DNA of 52,688 nt from CAVBBU01 sp963593765 (GCA_963593765.1 CAVBBU010000001.1:1-52688); one strand, 5' to 3'. Positions 1 to 8,006 are shown, counted from the first letter of the stretch. Translations and numbers: made by a program. Notes: generated by a model from the sequence alone, not told the origin.

Positions 1-66
1 CGGCTTTTCATAGTAGTTTATTTTTTGATATTTTTCAAGAGCTTTTAGGTGCTTCGAATTATTGTT

Positions 67-95
67 TTGACAACTGACCCATTATACTTTAAAAT
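67..95 (+). promoter_or_regulatory. Predicted sigma-A promoter of the leader-peptide gene
   Basis: A TTGACA -35 box (67-72) is followed after 17 bases by TAAAAT (90-95). The expected transcription start near 102 leaves a short leader before the GAAAGGGGG ribosome site and the ATG at 130. The match is close to consensus but unproven. Confidence 0.6.
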
Positions 96-129
96 ATAAA
101 AGAAAGGCAGATGAAAGGGGGACTTTGTT

Positions 130-321
130 ATGAAAGAACCATTTGAAGAAACTAGTAAAGCGGCCCTTACAGATGATGATTTGGAACAGGTTGCAGGGGG
201 AAGGCAAGCACCATACAAAAAGTGGATTTGCCAAGATGATATCGTAAGAAAAGGCAGAGAGAAAGGTTGGTCCGACGAGGAAATAATCAGGGCTGTAAGG
301 GGTTCGTATAATCAGCATTGA
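130..321 (+). CDS. Small peptide with double-glycine leader (bacteriocin/RiPP-like precursor)
   Basis: A 63-residue peptide. Residues 13-25 read ALTDDDLEQVAGG, a typical double-glycine leader end of the kind cut by C39-peptidase ABC exporters. The presumed core after Gly-Gly is about 38 residues, basic at first and then amphipathic, with a single Cys and few Ser/Thr, so a classical lanthipeptide is unlikely. A strong ribosome site (AAAGGGGG, 8 bases before ATG) and its own promoter support a real gene. No modification enzyme, exporter or immunity gene lies downstream; the upstream side is cut off by the window edge. It could also be a signalling peptide or an orphan precursor. Confidence 0.6.
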   Translation: MKEPFEETSKAALTDDDLEQVAGGRQAPYKKWICQDDIVRKGREKGWSDEEIIRAVRGSYNQH

Positions 322-350
322 AAGGTAAATTCGTTGATAATGTTACCTTT
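321..350 (+). terminator. Possible weak terminator after the leader-peptide gene
   Basis: AAAGGTAA (321-328) and TTACCTTT (343-350) form an 8-bp hairpin that begins at the stop codon. There is no clear U-tract, so it may only protect the 3' end. Confidence 0.35.
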
Positions 351-352
351 CT

Positions 353-434
353 TATGATAATTAGCTCCATCTGTTGATGGAAGTATCATACCACATATGG
401 GACATTTTCCCTTGTGGTATATTAGGACATTTTC
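353..434. repeat. Palindromes and a 10-bp direct repeat in the intergenic region
   Basis: TATGATA/TATCATA with an inner CCATC/GATGG, then ATACCACA (388-395)/TGTGGTAT (413-420), make two adjacent hairpins. GGACATTTTC occurs at 400-409 and again at 425-434. No gene is seen between 322 and 906 apart from the T-box leader. The repeated GGACATTTTC recalls ends of some IS21-type elements, but no transposase or target duplication is present. Confidence 0.4.
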
Positions 435-477
435 ATAAATGGCTCATATCATAGAAAATGGCGGCAAAATAAAAAAC

Positions 478-506
478 TTGAAATTCCAGTTTGATTGTGC
501 TAACAT
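478..506 (+). promoter_or_regulatory. Predicted promoter of the T-box/aspS transcript
   Basis: TTGAAA (478-483), a 17-base spacer and TAACAT (501-506). Transcription would start near 513, just before the T-box stem I, which is where a T-box operon promoter should lie. Confidence 0.55.
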
Positions 507-512
507 ACCTAT

Positions 513-779
513 CAATCAAAAGCATTGAAGGAGACTCGTATCATACGAAACGAACAGAAAGAGGACGTCACCGGCTGAAAGCGACCTTGCGAGGACATGA
601 TATAGGGAACACTCCGGAGCTTGCATTTCGATGCTGCATATGGCAGAGGTAGGGATGCACGTAGGCATTCGTTACATGCATAGAGAGGAATTGTACTAAG
701 TAAATGCAATTCAATTTGGGTGGTACCACGGATTAAATTATTCGTCCCAAGATGATTATTCATCTTGGGACGTTTTTTT
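513..779 (+). promoter_or_regulatory. T-box riboswitch with overlapping Glu/Asn specifier triplets
   Basis: The leader carries a canonical T-box sequence, TTGGGTGGTACCACGG at 715-730, and an intrinsic terminator (743-779). In stem I the specifier side reads GGGAACACTCCGGAGC (605-620). Depending on register the specifier is GAA (607-609, Glu) or AAC (608-610, Asn). Dual GAA/AAC reading is established for the T-box of the Clostridium acetobutylicum transamidation operon, and the genes downstream here belong to the same pathway. An Asp codon (GAC/GAT) is not at the specifier position although the first gene is an AspRS. Stem I boundaries are approximate. Uncharged tRNA should favour the antiterminator and allow aspS transcription. 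Confidence 0.9.
743..779 (+). terminator. T-box intrinsic terminator
   Basis: CGTCCCAAGATG (743-754) pairs perfectly with CATCTTGGGACG (761-772), followed by seven T. It is the off-state terminator of the T-box leader and competes with the antiterminator containing 715-730. Confidence 0.92.
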
Positions 780-906
780 ATGCCACTCTTCGCAGCACAT
801 GATTATAGTGCGTGTACGCTTGCAATTCTAATGCTCGATAAGTGGATCTACCTAAAAAAACATGGGGAGTAAAGGCTTCATCCGAAAACAGGAGAGGAGA
901 AAAATT

Positions 907-2238
907 ATGGAATTTATTACAGGTGTTAAGGAAAAGGAGTATAAGAAAATAAGCGACATTCTTTCTGGAGATTTTGAAGGCAAGGAGATAGCTATGGAGG
1001 GTGCAGTCCATACAGTTAGAGATATGGGCGAGGTCGCATTTGTTATACTTAGGAGAGCAGAGGGGCTAACTCAGTGCGTGTATGAAGAGGGCAAGGTAGC
1101 AACTAAGCTGTCTGATATAAGAGAGGAATGTGCCATAAGAATAAAGGGCATAGTACATAAGGAAGAGAGAGCACCGCATGGCTTCGAGATAAGACTTACT
1201 GATGTCACTATAATAGGAAGTCCGACGGAGCCGCTTCCTATACCTATAAGTAAGTATAAGCTTAATACAACTCTTGAAACTAAGCTTGCCCTAAGACCTA
1301 TCAGTCTTCGCAATGTAAAGGAAAGAGCTAAGTTTAAAATTCAAGAGGGAGTGGTTAGGGGATTTAGAGAATACTTAACTAGTCAGGGCTTTACCGAGAT
1401 ACATACACCTAAGATAGTTTCAAGAGGTGCTGAGGGTGGTGCAAATGTATTCAAACTCGAATATTTTGGGAAGCATGCAGAGCTTGCCCAGTCACCACAG
1501 TTTTACAAGCAGATGATGGTTGGAGTTTTTGACAGAGTATTTGAGACAGCACCTGTATTTAGAGCAGAAAAGCATAATACAACAAGGCATCTTAATGAAT
1601 ATATGGGTCTTGATTTTGAGATGGGATATATAGATTCATTTGAAGATATTATGGCTATGGAGACAGGCTTTTTGCAATATACTATGGAGCTTCTTAAAAG
1701 GGAGTATGAGCATGAGCTTACTCTTTTGGATATTAAGCTTCCTAATGTAGATAAAGTGCCGCAGGTAAGATTTGATGAGGCTAAAAAGCTTGTTTCGGAA
1801 AAGTACAATAGGAGCATAAGAAATCCGTATGACTTAGAGCCGGAAGAGGAAAGTCTTATTGGAAAATATTTCAAGGAGGAATATGATTCGGACTTTGTAT
1901 TTGTAACTCACTATCCAAGCAAGAAAAGACCGGTATATGCTATGGATGATCCTAGTGATGAAAAATTTACATTAAGCTTTGATTTACTTTTTGACGGGAT
2001 AGAGGTTACAACCGGTGGACAGAGAATACACAGCTATCAGATGTTTCTTGATAAGATGGAGAAGAGGGGCATGTCGCCGGAGGGCATGGAAAACTACTTA
2101 AGCATATTTAAGTATGGGATGCCGCCGCATGGTGGACTTGGTATAGGACTTGAGAGGCTTACTATGAAGCTGCTTGGTGAGCAAAATGTTCGCGAGGCAT
2201 CGCTCTTTCCACGTGACGTATCAAGGCTTGAGCCGTAA
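907..2238 (+). CDS. aspS: Archaeal-type aspartyl-tRNA synthetase, probably non-discriminating (Asp/Asn)
   Basis: 443 residues, the length of the archaeal-type class IIb AspRS rather than the ~590-residue bacterial type. An N-terminal OB-fold anticodon domain (about 1-100) precedes the catalytic domain, with motif 2 around FRAEKHNTTRHLNE and motif 3 GIGLERLTM near the end. The ATG at 907 is chosen because GGAGAGGAG precedes it; an in-frame ATG at 862 lacks a good site. His35 (in AVHTVRD) and Pro90 (in ERAPHGFE) sit where non-discriminating archaeal enzymes carry His and Pro, and discriminating ones Trp and Lys. It should therefore also make Asp-tRNA(Asn), which GatCAB converts to Asn-tRNA. T-box controlled. 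Confidence 0.93.
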   Translation: MEFITGVKEKEYKKISDILSGDFEGKEIAMEGAVHTVRDMGEVAFVILRRAEGLTQCVYEEGKVATKLSDIREECAIRIKGIVHKEERAPHGFEIRLTDVTIIGSPTEPLPIPISKYKLNTTLETKLALRPISLRNVKERAKFKIQEGVVRGFREYLTSQGFTEIHTPKIVSRGAEGGANVFKLEYFGKHAELAQSPQFYKQMMVGVFDRVFETAPVFRAEKHNTTRHLNEYMGLDFEMGYIDSFEDIMAMETGFLQYTMELLKREYEHELTLLDIKLPNVDKVPQVRFDEAKKLVSEKYNRSIRNPYDLEPEEESLIGKYFKEEYDSDFVFVTHYPSKKRPVYAMDDPSDEKFTLSFDLLFDGIEVTTGGQRIHSYQMFLDKMEKRGMSPEGMENYLSIFKYGMPPHGGLGIGLERLTMKLLGEQNVREASLFPRDVSRLEP

Positions 2239-2242
2239 TGCA

Positions 2243-2504
2243 TTGTGCTCGTACTGCTTGAGTAAGTTAGTTTACATTGTTTGAGTAAGGTGGTTCGCAC
2301 TGCGATACATATAGGAAAAACGCGGCTCTCGCCTCGGGTCTTAGACGTAGCCGTGCTAAGCTCATACATCGCCTAACGGCTCGTATTCGCAAATCACGAA
2401 CGTCTGCGACACGGTTTTTCCTATATATATCTTGTGCGAACATAGCTAAACGTAGAGATATGTAATGCGATATAATTAAGGTGCTAGGTTTGAGATGTAA
2501 TGTG
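2243..2504 (+). repeat. Palindromic element, direct copy 1
   Basis: First unit of a 262-bp tandem direct repeat, nearly identical to 2505-2765 over 2268-2491. Its core is a long hairpin: outer arms GTTCGCAC (2293-2300)/GTGCGAAC (2434-2441), then ATATAGGAAAAAC/GTTTTTCCTATAT (2309-2426), enclosing a GC-rich centre with further AGACGT/ACGTCT pairing. No convincing ORF. It may be a non-autonomous mobile element or a structured RNA or DNA element. Confidence 0.85.
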
Positions 2505-2765
2505 TGTTGCTCGTACCGAGTGAATAAATTAGTTTACATTGCTTGAGTAAGGTGGTTCGCACTGCGATACATATAGGAAAAACGCGGCTCTCGCCTCGGG
2601 TCTTAGACGTAGCCGTGCTAAGCTCATACATCGCCTAACGGCTCGTATTCGCAAATCACGAACGTCTGCGACACGGTTTTTCCTATATATATCTTGTGCG
2701 AACATAGCTAAACATAGAGATGTGTAATACGATATAATTAAGTTGATAGGTTTAGAGCATTGAAT
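2505..2765 (+). repeat. Palindromic element, direct copy 2
   Basis: Second unit, offset 262 bp from the first, with the same arms (2555-2703) and an unchanged central hairpin. Differences are a few single bases, mostly in the tail after the hairpin. This suggests recent tandem duplication. 2766-2961 holds no recognised feature. Confidence 0.85.
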
Positions 2766-2961
2766 ATTGCATTTACAACATATCTTCGGCAAAGAGTTAT
2801 CATAACGACATTAACAAGATCGATTACAAGTCTTTGTGACACGGACTTTGGTATTGTATTTCGCATAATAATGAAAAGTATAAAGCATTTGTCAGATACA
2901 GTAAACCGCATTAGCCAAGTGCTTTATAGCGAACCTTGCCCTGCCAGCATACAGGCGATAT

Positions 2962-3090
2962 CGAATATGTCTAAGCAAAACCGTGTCGCAAACGTTCGTG
3001 ATTAGTGAGCACGAGCTATAGCGAAGTGCGAACTTAGCACGGCTACGTTTAAGACCCGAGGCGAGAGCCGCGTTTTGCGTGACATATACG
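2962..3090 (-). repeat. Palindromic element, inverted diverged copy 3
   Basis: The reverse complement of the same GC-rich core: CTTAGCACGGCTACG and AAGACCCGAGGCGAGAGCC are read here on the plus strand. The outer arms are different, ATATGTC (2965-2971)/GACATAT (3081-3087) and GCAAAAC/GTTTTGC, yet still complementary to each other. That maintained pairing argues the hairpin itself is under selection or is needed for mobility. Confidence 0.75.
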
Positions 3091-3290
3091 ATAATCGCCG
3101 TATGAATCGCAACAAAGAATTGCAACAATAAACTACTGATGAACAGTAACAATTAATCACTGTATGAAACGCAACAATGAATACCAACAATTAATTGCAA
3201 CAATGAATTACAGCATTTACAAAAAGAATACCAACCATATAATAATTTGACACATCACAACAACGCACCAACAACAGTAAAAGAGAGAAA
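3091..3290 (+). other. A/C-rich leader with CAACAAT repeats before gatC
   Basis: A G-poor stretch with repeated GCAACAATGAAT-like words (for example near 3122, 3170 and 3197) and CAACAA runs up to the gatC ribosome site. It has no ORF with a ribosome site and should be unstructured as RNA. It may act as a translation-favouring 5' region or be repeat debris. Confidence 0.4.
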
Positions 3291-3300
3291 GGAGCTTACC

Positions 3301-3594
3301 ATGGCACACCATATAGACGACGAAACTATAGAATATGTAGGAATACTCGCAAAGCTAGAGCTATCCGATGAAGAAAAGGAAGCAGCAAAAAAAGATATAG
3401 AGCAAATGCTCGACTATATAGACGAACTAAACGAGCTAGATACAGACAGTGTAGAACCTATGACACATATATTCCCTGTAAGCAATGTAATGCGAGAGGA
3501 TGTAGTAACTAACGCAGACGACAGCACGGCTATACTTAGCAATGCACCGGATAAAAAGGACGGAGCCTTCAAGGTTCCTAAAACCTTTGAATAA
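3301..3594 (+). CDS. gatC: Asp/Glu-tRNA amidotransferase subunit C
   Basis: 97 residues, normal for GatC. It wraps around GatA and stabilises the GatCAB complex that amidates Glu-tRNA(Gln) and Asp-tRNA(Asn). Typical features are the N-terminal helix ETIEYVGILAKLELSDEE, the DTDSVEPMTH segment and a C-terminal FKVPKTFE tail. The start at 3301 has AGAAAGGAG eight bases before; an upstream in-frame start at 3247 lacks such a site. It is 1 kb from aspS, separated by repeats, and about 105 bp from gatA. Confidence 0.93.
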   Translation: MAHHIDDETIEYVGILAKLELSDEEKEAAKKDIEQMLDYIDELNELDTDSVEPMTHIFPVSNVMREDVVTNADDSTAILSNAPDKKDGAFKVPKTFE

Positions 3595-3699
3595 GGCGAA
3601 CAAAACAGTTAAATTAGCATAGTATAGATTGATTAAGACAAAGGAACATTAAAAAGAAATTTTAATCATAATAAGTTTCCAAACCACAAGGAGAAAAAT

Positions 3700-5157
3700 A
3701 TGTCAGATATATTAAAGCTAACAGCCACCGAGCTTGGAGCATATATAAAGGAAGGAAAGCTAAGCTCTGTTGAGGCTACTAAGGCGGTACTTGATAGAAT
3801 AAAGGCCTGCGAGGAAAAGGTACATTCATATATTACTATAGATGAAGAGGGTGCATTAAAAAGAGCAGTTAAGATAGACGAGGGAATTAAGAATGGCACA
3901 TATACATCTAGCCTTGCCGGAGTTCCTATGGCTGTAAAGGATAATATATGCACTAAGGGCATTAAGACAACATGTGCATCTAAGATACTTTATAATTTTG
4001 TTCCTACATATAATGCAGAGGCAGTGGACAGACTTGAAAGTGCAGGTGCAGTTATACTAGGAAAAACTAATATGGATGAGTTTGCTATGGGATCTACTAC
4101 AGAAACCAGCAGCTTTGGGGCAACTAGAAATCCTTGGAACCTTGAACATGTACCAGGTGGCTCTTCTGGTGGCTCTTGCTCTGCAGTAGCAGCAGGCGAA
4201 GCATTCTATACACTTGGATCTGACACAGGCGGCTCTATACGTCAGCCTAGCTCTTATTGCGGAGTGGTTGGAATTAAGCCTACCTATGGAACTGTATCAA
4301 GATACGGACTTATAGCATATGGCTCTTCCTTAGACCAGATAGGAACTATAGGAAGAAATGTTAGAGACTGCATATCGGCATTAGATATAATCGCAGCACA
4401 TGATACAAAAGACTCTACTAGCATGGAAAGAGAATATGACTTTACGAGTGCATTGGCAGATGATGTAAAGGGAATGAAGATAGGAATACCAAGAGATTAT
4501 CTGACAGAGGGCCTAGATGATGAGGTAAAAAGTGCGATCCTTAATGCGGCGAAGGTACTAGAATCAAAGGGAGCTACTATAGAGGAGTTTGACCTAGGAT
4601 ATGTTAAGTATGCTATACCAGCCTACTATACTATAGCAGATGCTGAGGCAAGCTCTAACCTGGAAAGATTTGATGGAATAAAATATGGATACAGAACTAA
4701 GGAGTACGAGGGACTTCATCAGCTGTATAAAAAGAGCAGGTCAGAGGGCTTTGGGGCAGAGGTCAAAAGAAGAATAATGCTTGGAAGCTTTGTACTTAGC
4801 TCTGGATATTATGATGCATATTATCTAAAGGCACTTAAGGTAAAGGCACTGATTAAAAAGGCGTGGGATGAGGCATTTGCAAGGTATGATTTGGTACTTG
4901 CACCTGCAGCACCGACTACAGCGCCAAGGCTTGGCGAGAGCTTAAGCGACCCTATGAAGATGTACCTAAGTGATATATATACTATATCAGTAAATCTTGC
5001 AGGACTTCCGGGAATGACTATTCCGGTTGGAAAGGATAGCAAGGGACTTCCTATAGGAATGCAGCTTATAGGAAATTGCTTTGAAGAAAAAAAGCTTATT
5101 AGAGCAGCATATACATACGAATGTAGCTGTCCGCAAATTACTCTAAAGGAGGTCTAG
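3700..5157 (+). CDS. gatA: Asp/Glu-tRNA amidotransferase subunit A (glutaminase)
   Basis: 485 residues, full length for GatA. It is an amidase-signature enzyme that releases ammonia from glutamine for the GatB site. The Lys-cisSer-Ser triad is visible as Lys80 (AVKDN), Ser155 in GGSSGGS and Ser179 in GSDTGGS. The ribosome site AAGGAG precedes the ATG. The gene sits three bases from gatB (stop 5157, start 5162), so the pair is likely translated as a coupled unit. Confidence 0.97.
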   Translation: MSDILKLTATELGAYIKEGKLSSVEATKAVLDRIKACEEKVHSYITIDEEGALKRAVKIDEGIKNGTYTSSLAGVPMAVKDNICTKGIKTTCASKILYNFVPTYNAEAVDRLESAGAVILGKTNMDEFAMGSTTETSSFGATRNPWNLEHVPGGSSGGSCSAVAAGEAFYTLGSDTGGSIRQPSSYCGVVGIKPTYGTVSRYGLIAYGSSLDQIGTIGRNVRDCISALDIIAAHDTKDSTSMEREYDFTSALADDVKGMKIGIPRDYLTEGLDDEVKSAILNAAKVLESKGATIEEFDLGYVKYAIPAYYTIADAEASSNLERFDGIKYGYRTKEYEGLHQLYKKSRSEGFGAEVKRRIMLGSFVLSSGYYDAYYLKALKVKALIKKAWDEAFARYDLVLAPAAPTTAPRLGESLSDPMKMYLSDIYTISVNLAGLPGMTIPVGKDSKGLPIGMQLIGNCFEEKKLIRAAYTYECSCPQITLKEV

Positions 5158-5161
5158 GACT

Positions 5162-6601
5162 ATGGGCAAATCATATGAAACAGTTATAGGACTTGAGGTT
5201 CATGTAGAGCTGGCATCTAAGACCAAAATTTTTTGCGGCTGCTCAACAGAATTTGGTGGTGCACCGAATACACATACATGCCCGGTTTGCACAGGCATGC
5301 CGGGGTCACTTCCAGTATTAAATAAACAGGTAGTGGAATATGCTATGGCAGTTGGACTTGCAACAAATTGTGAAATTAACAGATATAGCAGATTTGATAG
5401 AAAAAATTATTTCTATCCGGACAATCCGCAAAACTATCAGATAAGCCAGCTCTATCTTCCTATATGCCATGATGGATATGTAGAGATAGATACAGACAGT
5501 GGCAAGAAGCGGGTAGGAATACATGAGATACATATGGAGGAGGATGCTGGTAAGCTGGTACATGATGAGTGGGATGACTGCTCACTTGTAGACTACAACC
5601 GAAGCGGAGTTCCTCTTATAGAGATAGTTTCAGAGCCGGATATGCGTAGCTCTGACGAGGTTATAGCATACCTTGAAAAGCTAAGACTTATCATTCAGTA
5701 TCTTGGAGCAAGTGATTGCAAGCTTCAGGAAGGAAGTATGCGAGCAGATGTAAATTTATCTGTAAGAGAGGTTGGCTCTAATGAGTTTGGAACTAGAACC
5801 GAGATGAAAAATCTAAACTCCTTTAAGGCTATTATGCATGCTATAGATGGCGAAAGAAAAAGACAGATAGAATTAATAGAGGATGGACTTAGCGTAGTTC
5901 AGGAAACCAGAAGATGGGATGATAATAAGGAATCAAGTAAGGCTATGAGATCTAAGGAGGATGCTAAGGACTATAGGTATTTTCCAGATCCTGATCTAAC
6001 TCCGCTTAGAATAAGTGATGAATGGATAGAGAGTATAAAAAGTAGACAGCCTGAGCTTCAATCAGAAAAGCTCGCTAGATATGTAAAGGAGTTCGAGCTT
6101 CCTGAATATGATGCAGGAATACTTACATCTACTAAGCATATGGCAGATATATTCGAGGCAACTACTAAGCTGTGCGGTAAGCCAAAGGAGGTATCAAACT
6201 GGCTTATGGTGGATGCTATGAGAATGTGCAAGGAAGAGGGAATTGATGCGGATAAGATAACATTTTCCCCAAAGCATCTTGCACAGCTGATAGATTTAGT
6301 GGATAATGGAACAATAAACAGGACAACTGCCAAGACTGTATTTGATGAAATATTTAGAGCGGACGTAGATCCGGAGGCCTATGTCGAGGAGCATGAGCTA
6401 AAGACAGTTAGTGATGATGGTGCTATAACAAAGACCATAGAAGAAATTATAGCAGCAAATCCGCAGTCGGTTTCTGACTACAAGAGCGGAAAGCAAAAGG
6501 CTATGGGCTTTATAGTAGGTCAGACTATGAGGGCTATGAAGGGCAAGGCAGATCCTGCGGCAGTTAATAGGATAGTTAAGGAGCTGCTTGATAAGGCATA
6601 A
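5162..6601 (+). CDS. gatB: Asp/Glu-tRNA amidotransferase subunit B
   Basis: 479 residues. GatB phosphorylates the misacylated tRNA and transfers ammonia to it. The N-terminal IGLEVHVEL motif, zinc-type Cys25, Cys27, Cys40 and Cys43, and the PDPDL motif are present, followed by the YqeY-like tail domain that binds tRNA. A strong AAAGGAGG lies at the end of gatA. With aspS and gatCA it completes the indirect Asn-tRNA and Gln-tRNA route. Confidence 0.97.
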   Translation: MGKSYETVIGLEVHVELASKTKIFCGCSTEFGGAPNTHTCPVCTGMPGSLPVLNKQVVEYAMAVGLATNCEINRYSRFDRKNYFYPDNPQNYQISQLYLPICHDGYVEIDTDSGKKRVGIHEIHMEEDAGKLVHDEWDDCSLVDYNRSGVPLIEIVSEPDMRSSDEVIAYLEKLRLIIQYLGASDCKLQEGSMRADVNLSVREVGSNEFGTRTEMKNLNSFKAIMHAIDGERKRQIELIEDGLSVVQETRRWDDNKESSKAMRSKEDAKDYRYFPDPDLTPLRISDEWIESIKSRQPELQSEKLARYVKEFELPEYDAGILTSTKHMADIFEATTKLCGKPKEVSNWLMVDAMRMCKEEGIDADKITFSPKHLAQLIDLVDNGTINRTTAKTVFDEIFRADVDPEAYVEEHELKTVSDDGAITKTIEEIIAANPQSVSDYKSGKQKAMGFIVGQTMRAMKGKADPAAVNRIVKELLDKA

Positions 6602-6615
6602 AAGGGAGGTTAAGT

Positions 6616-7902
6616 ATGAAACCATATAGCGAGCTAGGGAAAGAAGAATTAGAAAAACTCCATAAGGAATTAGCTGCAGAGTATAAGCAAATGCAGGCTA
6701 AGGATCTTAGTCTTGATATGAGCAGAGGTAAGCCTTGTATAGAGCAGCTTGATCTTTCTGCAAGGATGATGGACGTTCTTAGCAGTGATACAGACCTTAA
6801 GTGTGAGGACGGAACTGATTGCAGAAACTACGGAGTGGTAGACGGAATCAAGGAAGCTAAGGAGCTTATGGGCGACATGATGGAGGTCGCTCCGGATAAT
6901 ATAATCATATATGGCAACTCAAGCCTTAATGTTATGTATGATACTATATCAAGGTCTTATACTCATGGCGTTATGGGGGCGACTCCTTGGTGTAAGCTAG
7001 ATAAGGTAAAGTTCATATGTGTTGTTCCGGGCTATGACAGGCACTTTGCTATAACAGAATATTTTGGTATAGAAAATGTATGCGTGCCTATGCTTGATGA
7101 CGGACCGGATATGGATATGGTTGAAAAGCTAGTTTCAGAGGATGAGAGCATCAAGGGGATTTGGTGCGTTCCTAAGTATTCTAACCCAACTGGTAATTCG
7201 TATTCAGACGAAACAGTTAGAAGATTTGCAAGGCTTAAGCCAGCAGCAAAGGATTTTAGAATATACTGGGACAATGCTTATACTATCCACCATCTTTACG
7301 ACCATGATCAGGATCATCTTATAGAGCTTCTTGCAGAATGTAAGAGAGCAGGCAATCCTGATATGGTATATAAGTTTGCATCTACAAGTAAGGTTTGCTT
7401 CCCAGGCTCTGGAATATCTGCTATAGCGGCATCTCTTAATAACCTAGAGGATATTAAAAAGCAGCTTAAGATACAGACCATAGGACATGACAAGATAAAT
7501 CAGCTAAGACATGTTAGATTTTTTGGAAGCATACATGGTATGGTAGAGCATATGAGAAAGCATGCAGACATACTAAGACCAAAGTTCGAGGCAGTTGAGG
7601 AGATTCTTGAGAGCGAGCTTGGCGGACTTGGGATAGCTACATGGACTAATCCTAAGGGCGGCTACTTCATATCGTATAATACTCTAGATGGCTGTGCTAG
7701 GGAGGTAGTAAGCAGATGTAAAAAGGCTGGAGTTGTTATGACACCGGCAGGAGCAACCTATCCTAGCGGACATGATCCATTAGATAGCAATATCCGCATA
7801 GCGCCATCATTTCCACCTATAGAGGACCTTAGGACAGCAACAAGGCTTCTGGTTCTTTGCACTAAGATAGTAAGTATAGAAAAATATTTGAACGAAAAAT
7901 AA
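6616..7902 (+). CDS. PLP-dependent class I aminotransferase, probable aspartate aminotransferase (MocR-like subgroup)
   Basis: 428 residues. The N-terminal LSLDMSRGKP motif and FASTSKVCFPGSG (with the PLP-binding Lys) place it in the divergent aminotransferase family that includes the subgroup Ic aspartate aminotransferases. The usual substrate pair would be aspartate/2-oxoglutarate. It starts 14 bases after gatB with GGGAGG, so it is likely in the same operon and could supply aspartate for AspRS. Substrate assignment is from family resemblance and context only. Confidence 0.8.
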   Translation: MKPYSELGKEELEKLHKELAAEYKQMQAKDLSLDMSRGKPCIEQLDLSARMMDVLSSDTDLKCEDGTDCRNYGVVDGIKEAKELMGDMMEVAPDNIIIYGNSSLNVMYDTISRSYTHGVMGATPWCKLDKVKFICVVPGYDRHFAITEYFGIENVCVPMLDDGPDMDMVEKLVSEDESIKGIWCVPKYSNPTGNSYSDETVRRFARLKPAAKDFRIYWDNAYTIHHLYDHDQDHLIELLAECKRAGNPDMVYKFASTSKVCFPGSGISAIAASLNNLEDIKKQLKIQTIGHDKINQLRHVRFFGSIHGMVEHMRKHADILRPKFEAVEEILESELGGLGIATWTNPKGGYFISYNTLDGCAREVVSRCKKAGVVMTPAGATYPSGHDPLDSNIRIAPSFPPIEDLRTATRLLVLCTKIVSIEKYLNEK

Positions 7903-7915
7903 ATTGTTGTATAAT
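7888..7915 (+). promoter_or_regulatory. Predicted promoter of nadE
   Basis: TTGAAC (7888-7893), 16 bases, TATAAT (7910-7915). It overlaps the 3' end of the aminotransferase gene, so nadE can be transcribed separately. Start expected near 7922, at the base of the leader hairpin. Confidence 0.6.
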
Positions 7916-7917
7916 AA

Positions 7918-7966
7918 AAGCCCGGCGACAGAAAATACTAAAAGTATTTGCTCTGAAGCTGGGCTT
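7918..7966 (+). promoter_or_regulatory. Structured leader hairpin before nadE
   Basis: AAGCCCGGC (7918-7926) pairs with GCTGGGCTT (7958-7966), and inside it CAGA/TCTG and AAATACT/AGTATTT also pair. There is no U-tract, so termination is doubtful. Because the predicted start lies inside its left arm, it may cap the nadE mRNA or be a cis-regulatory structure. I could not match it to a known riboswitch. Confidence 0.5.
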
Positions 7967-8006
7967 AATATATTATACTAGAGAAATTAATGCTTTGGAG
8001 GAGATT

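Noticed and set aside
400..434. GGACATTTTC repeated twice, like the end of an IS21-type element
   Set aside because: Only two 10-mers, no transposase, no matching distal end and no target duplication. Kept only as a repeat.
1503..1874. A 123-residue frame opposite aspS
   Set aside because: Antisense to the conserved catalytic domain, no start signal and no motif.
2529..3190. Open frames on both strands within the aspS-gatC gap
   Set aside because: They run through the palindromic repeats, lack ribosome sites and give low-complexity, Cys/Arg-rich products with no family resemblance.
7918..7966. Known NAD-linked riboswitch before nadE
   Set aside because: The hairpin does not match the NAD+-I or NAD+-II patterns I can recall; listed only as an unassigned leader structure.
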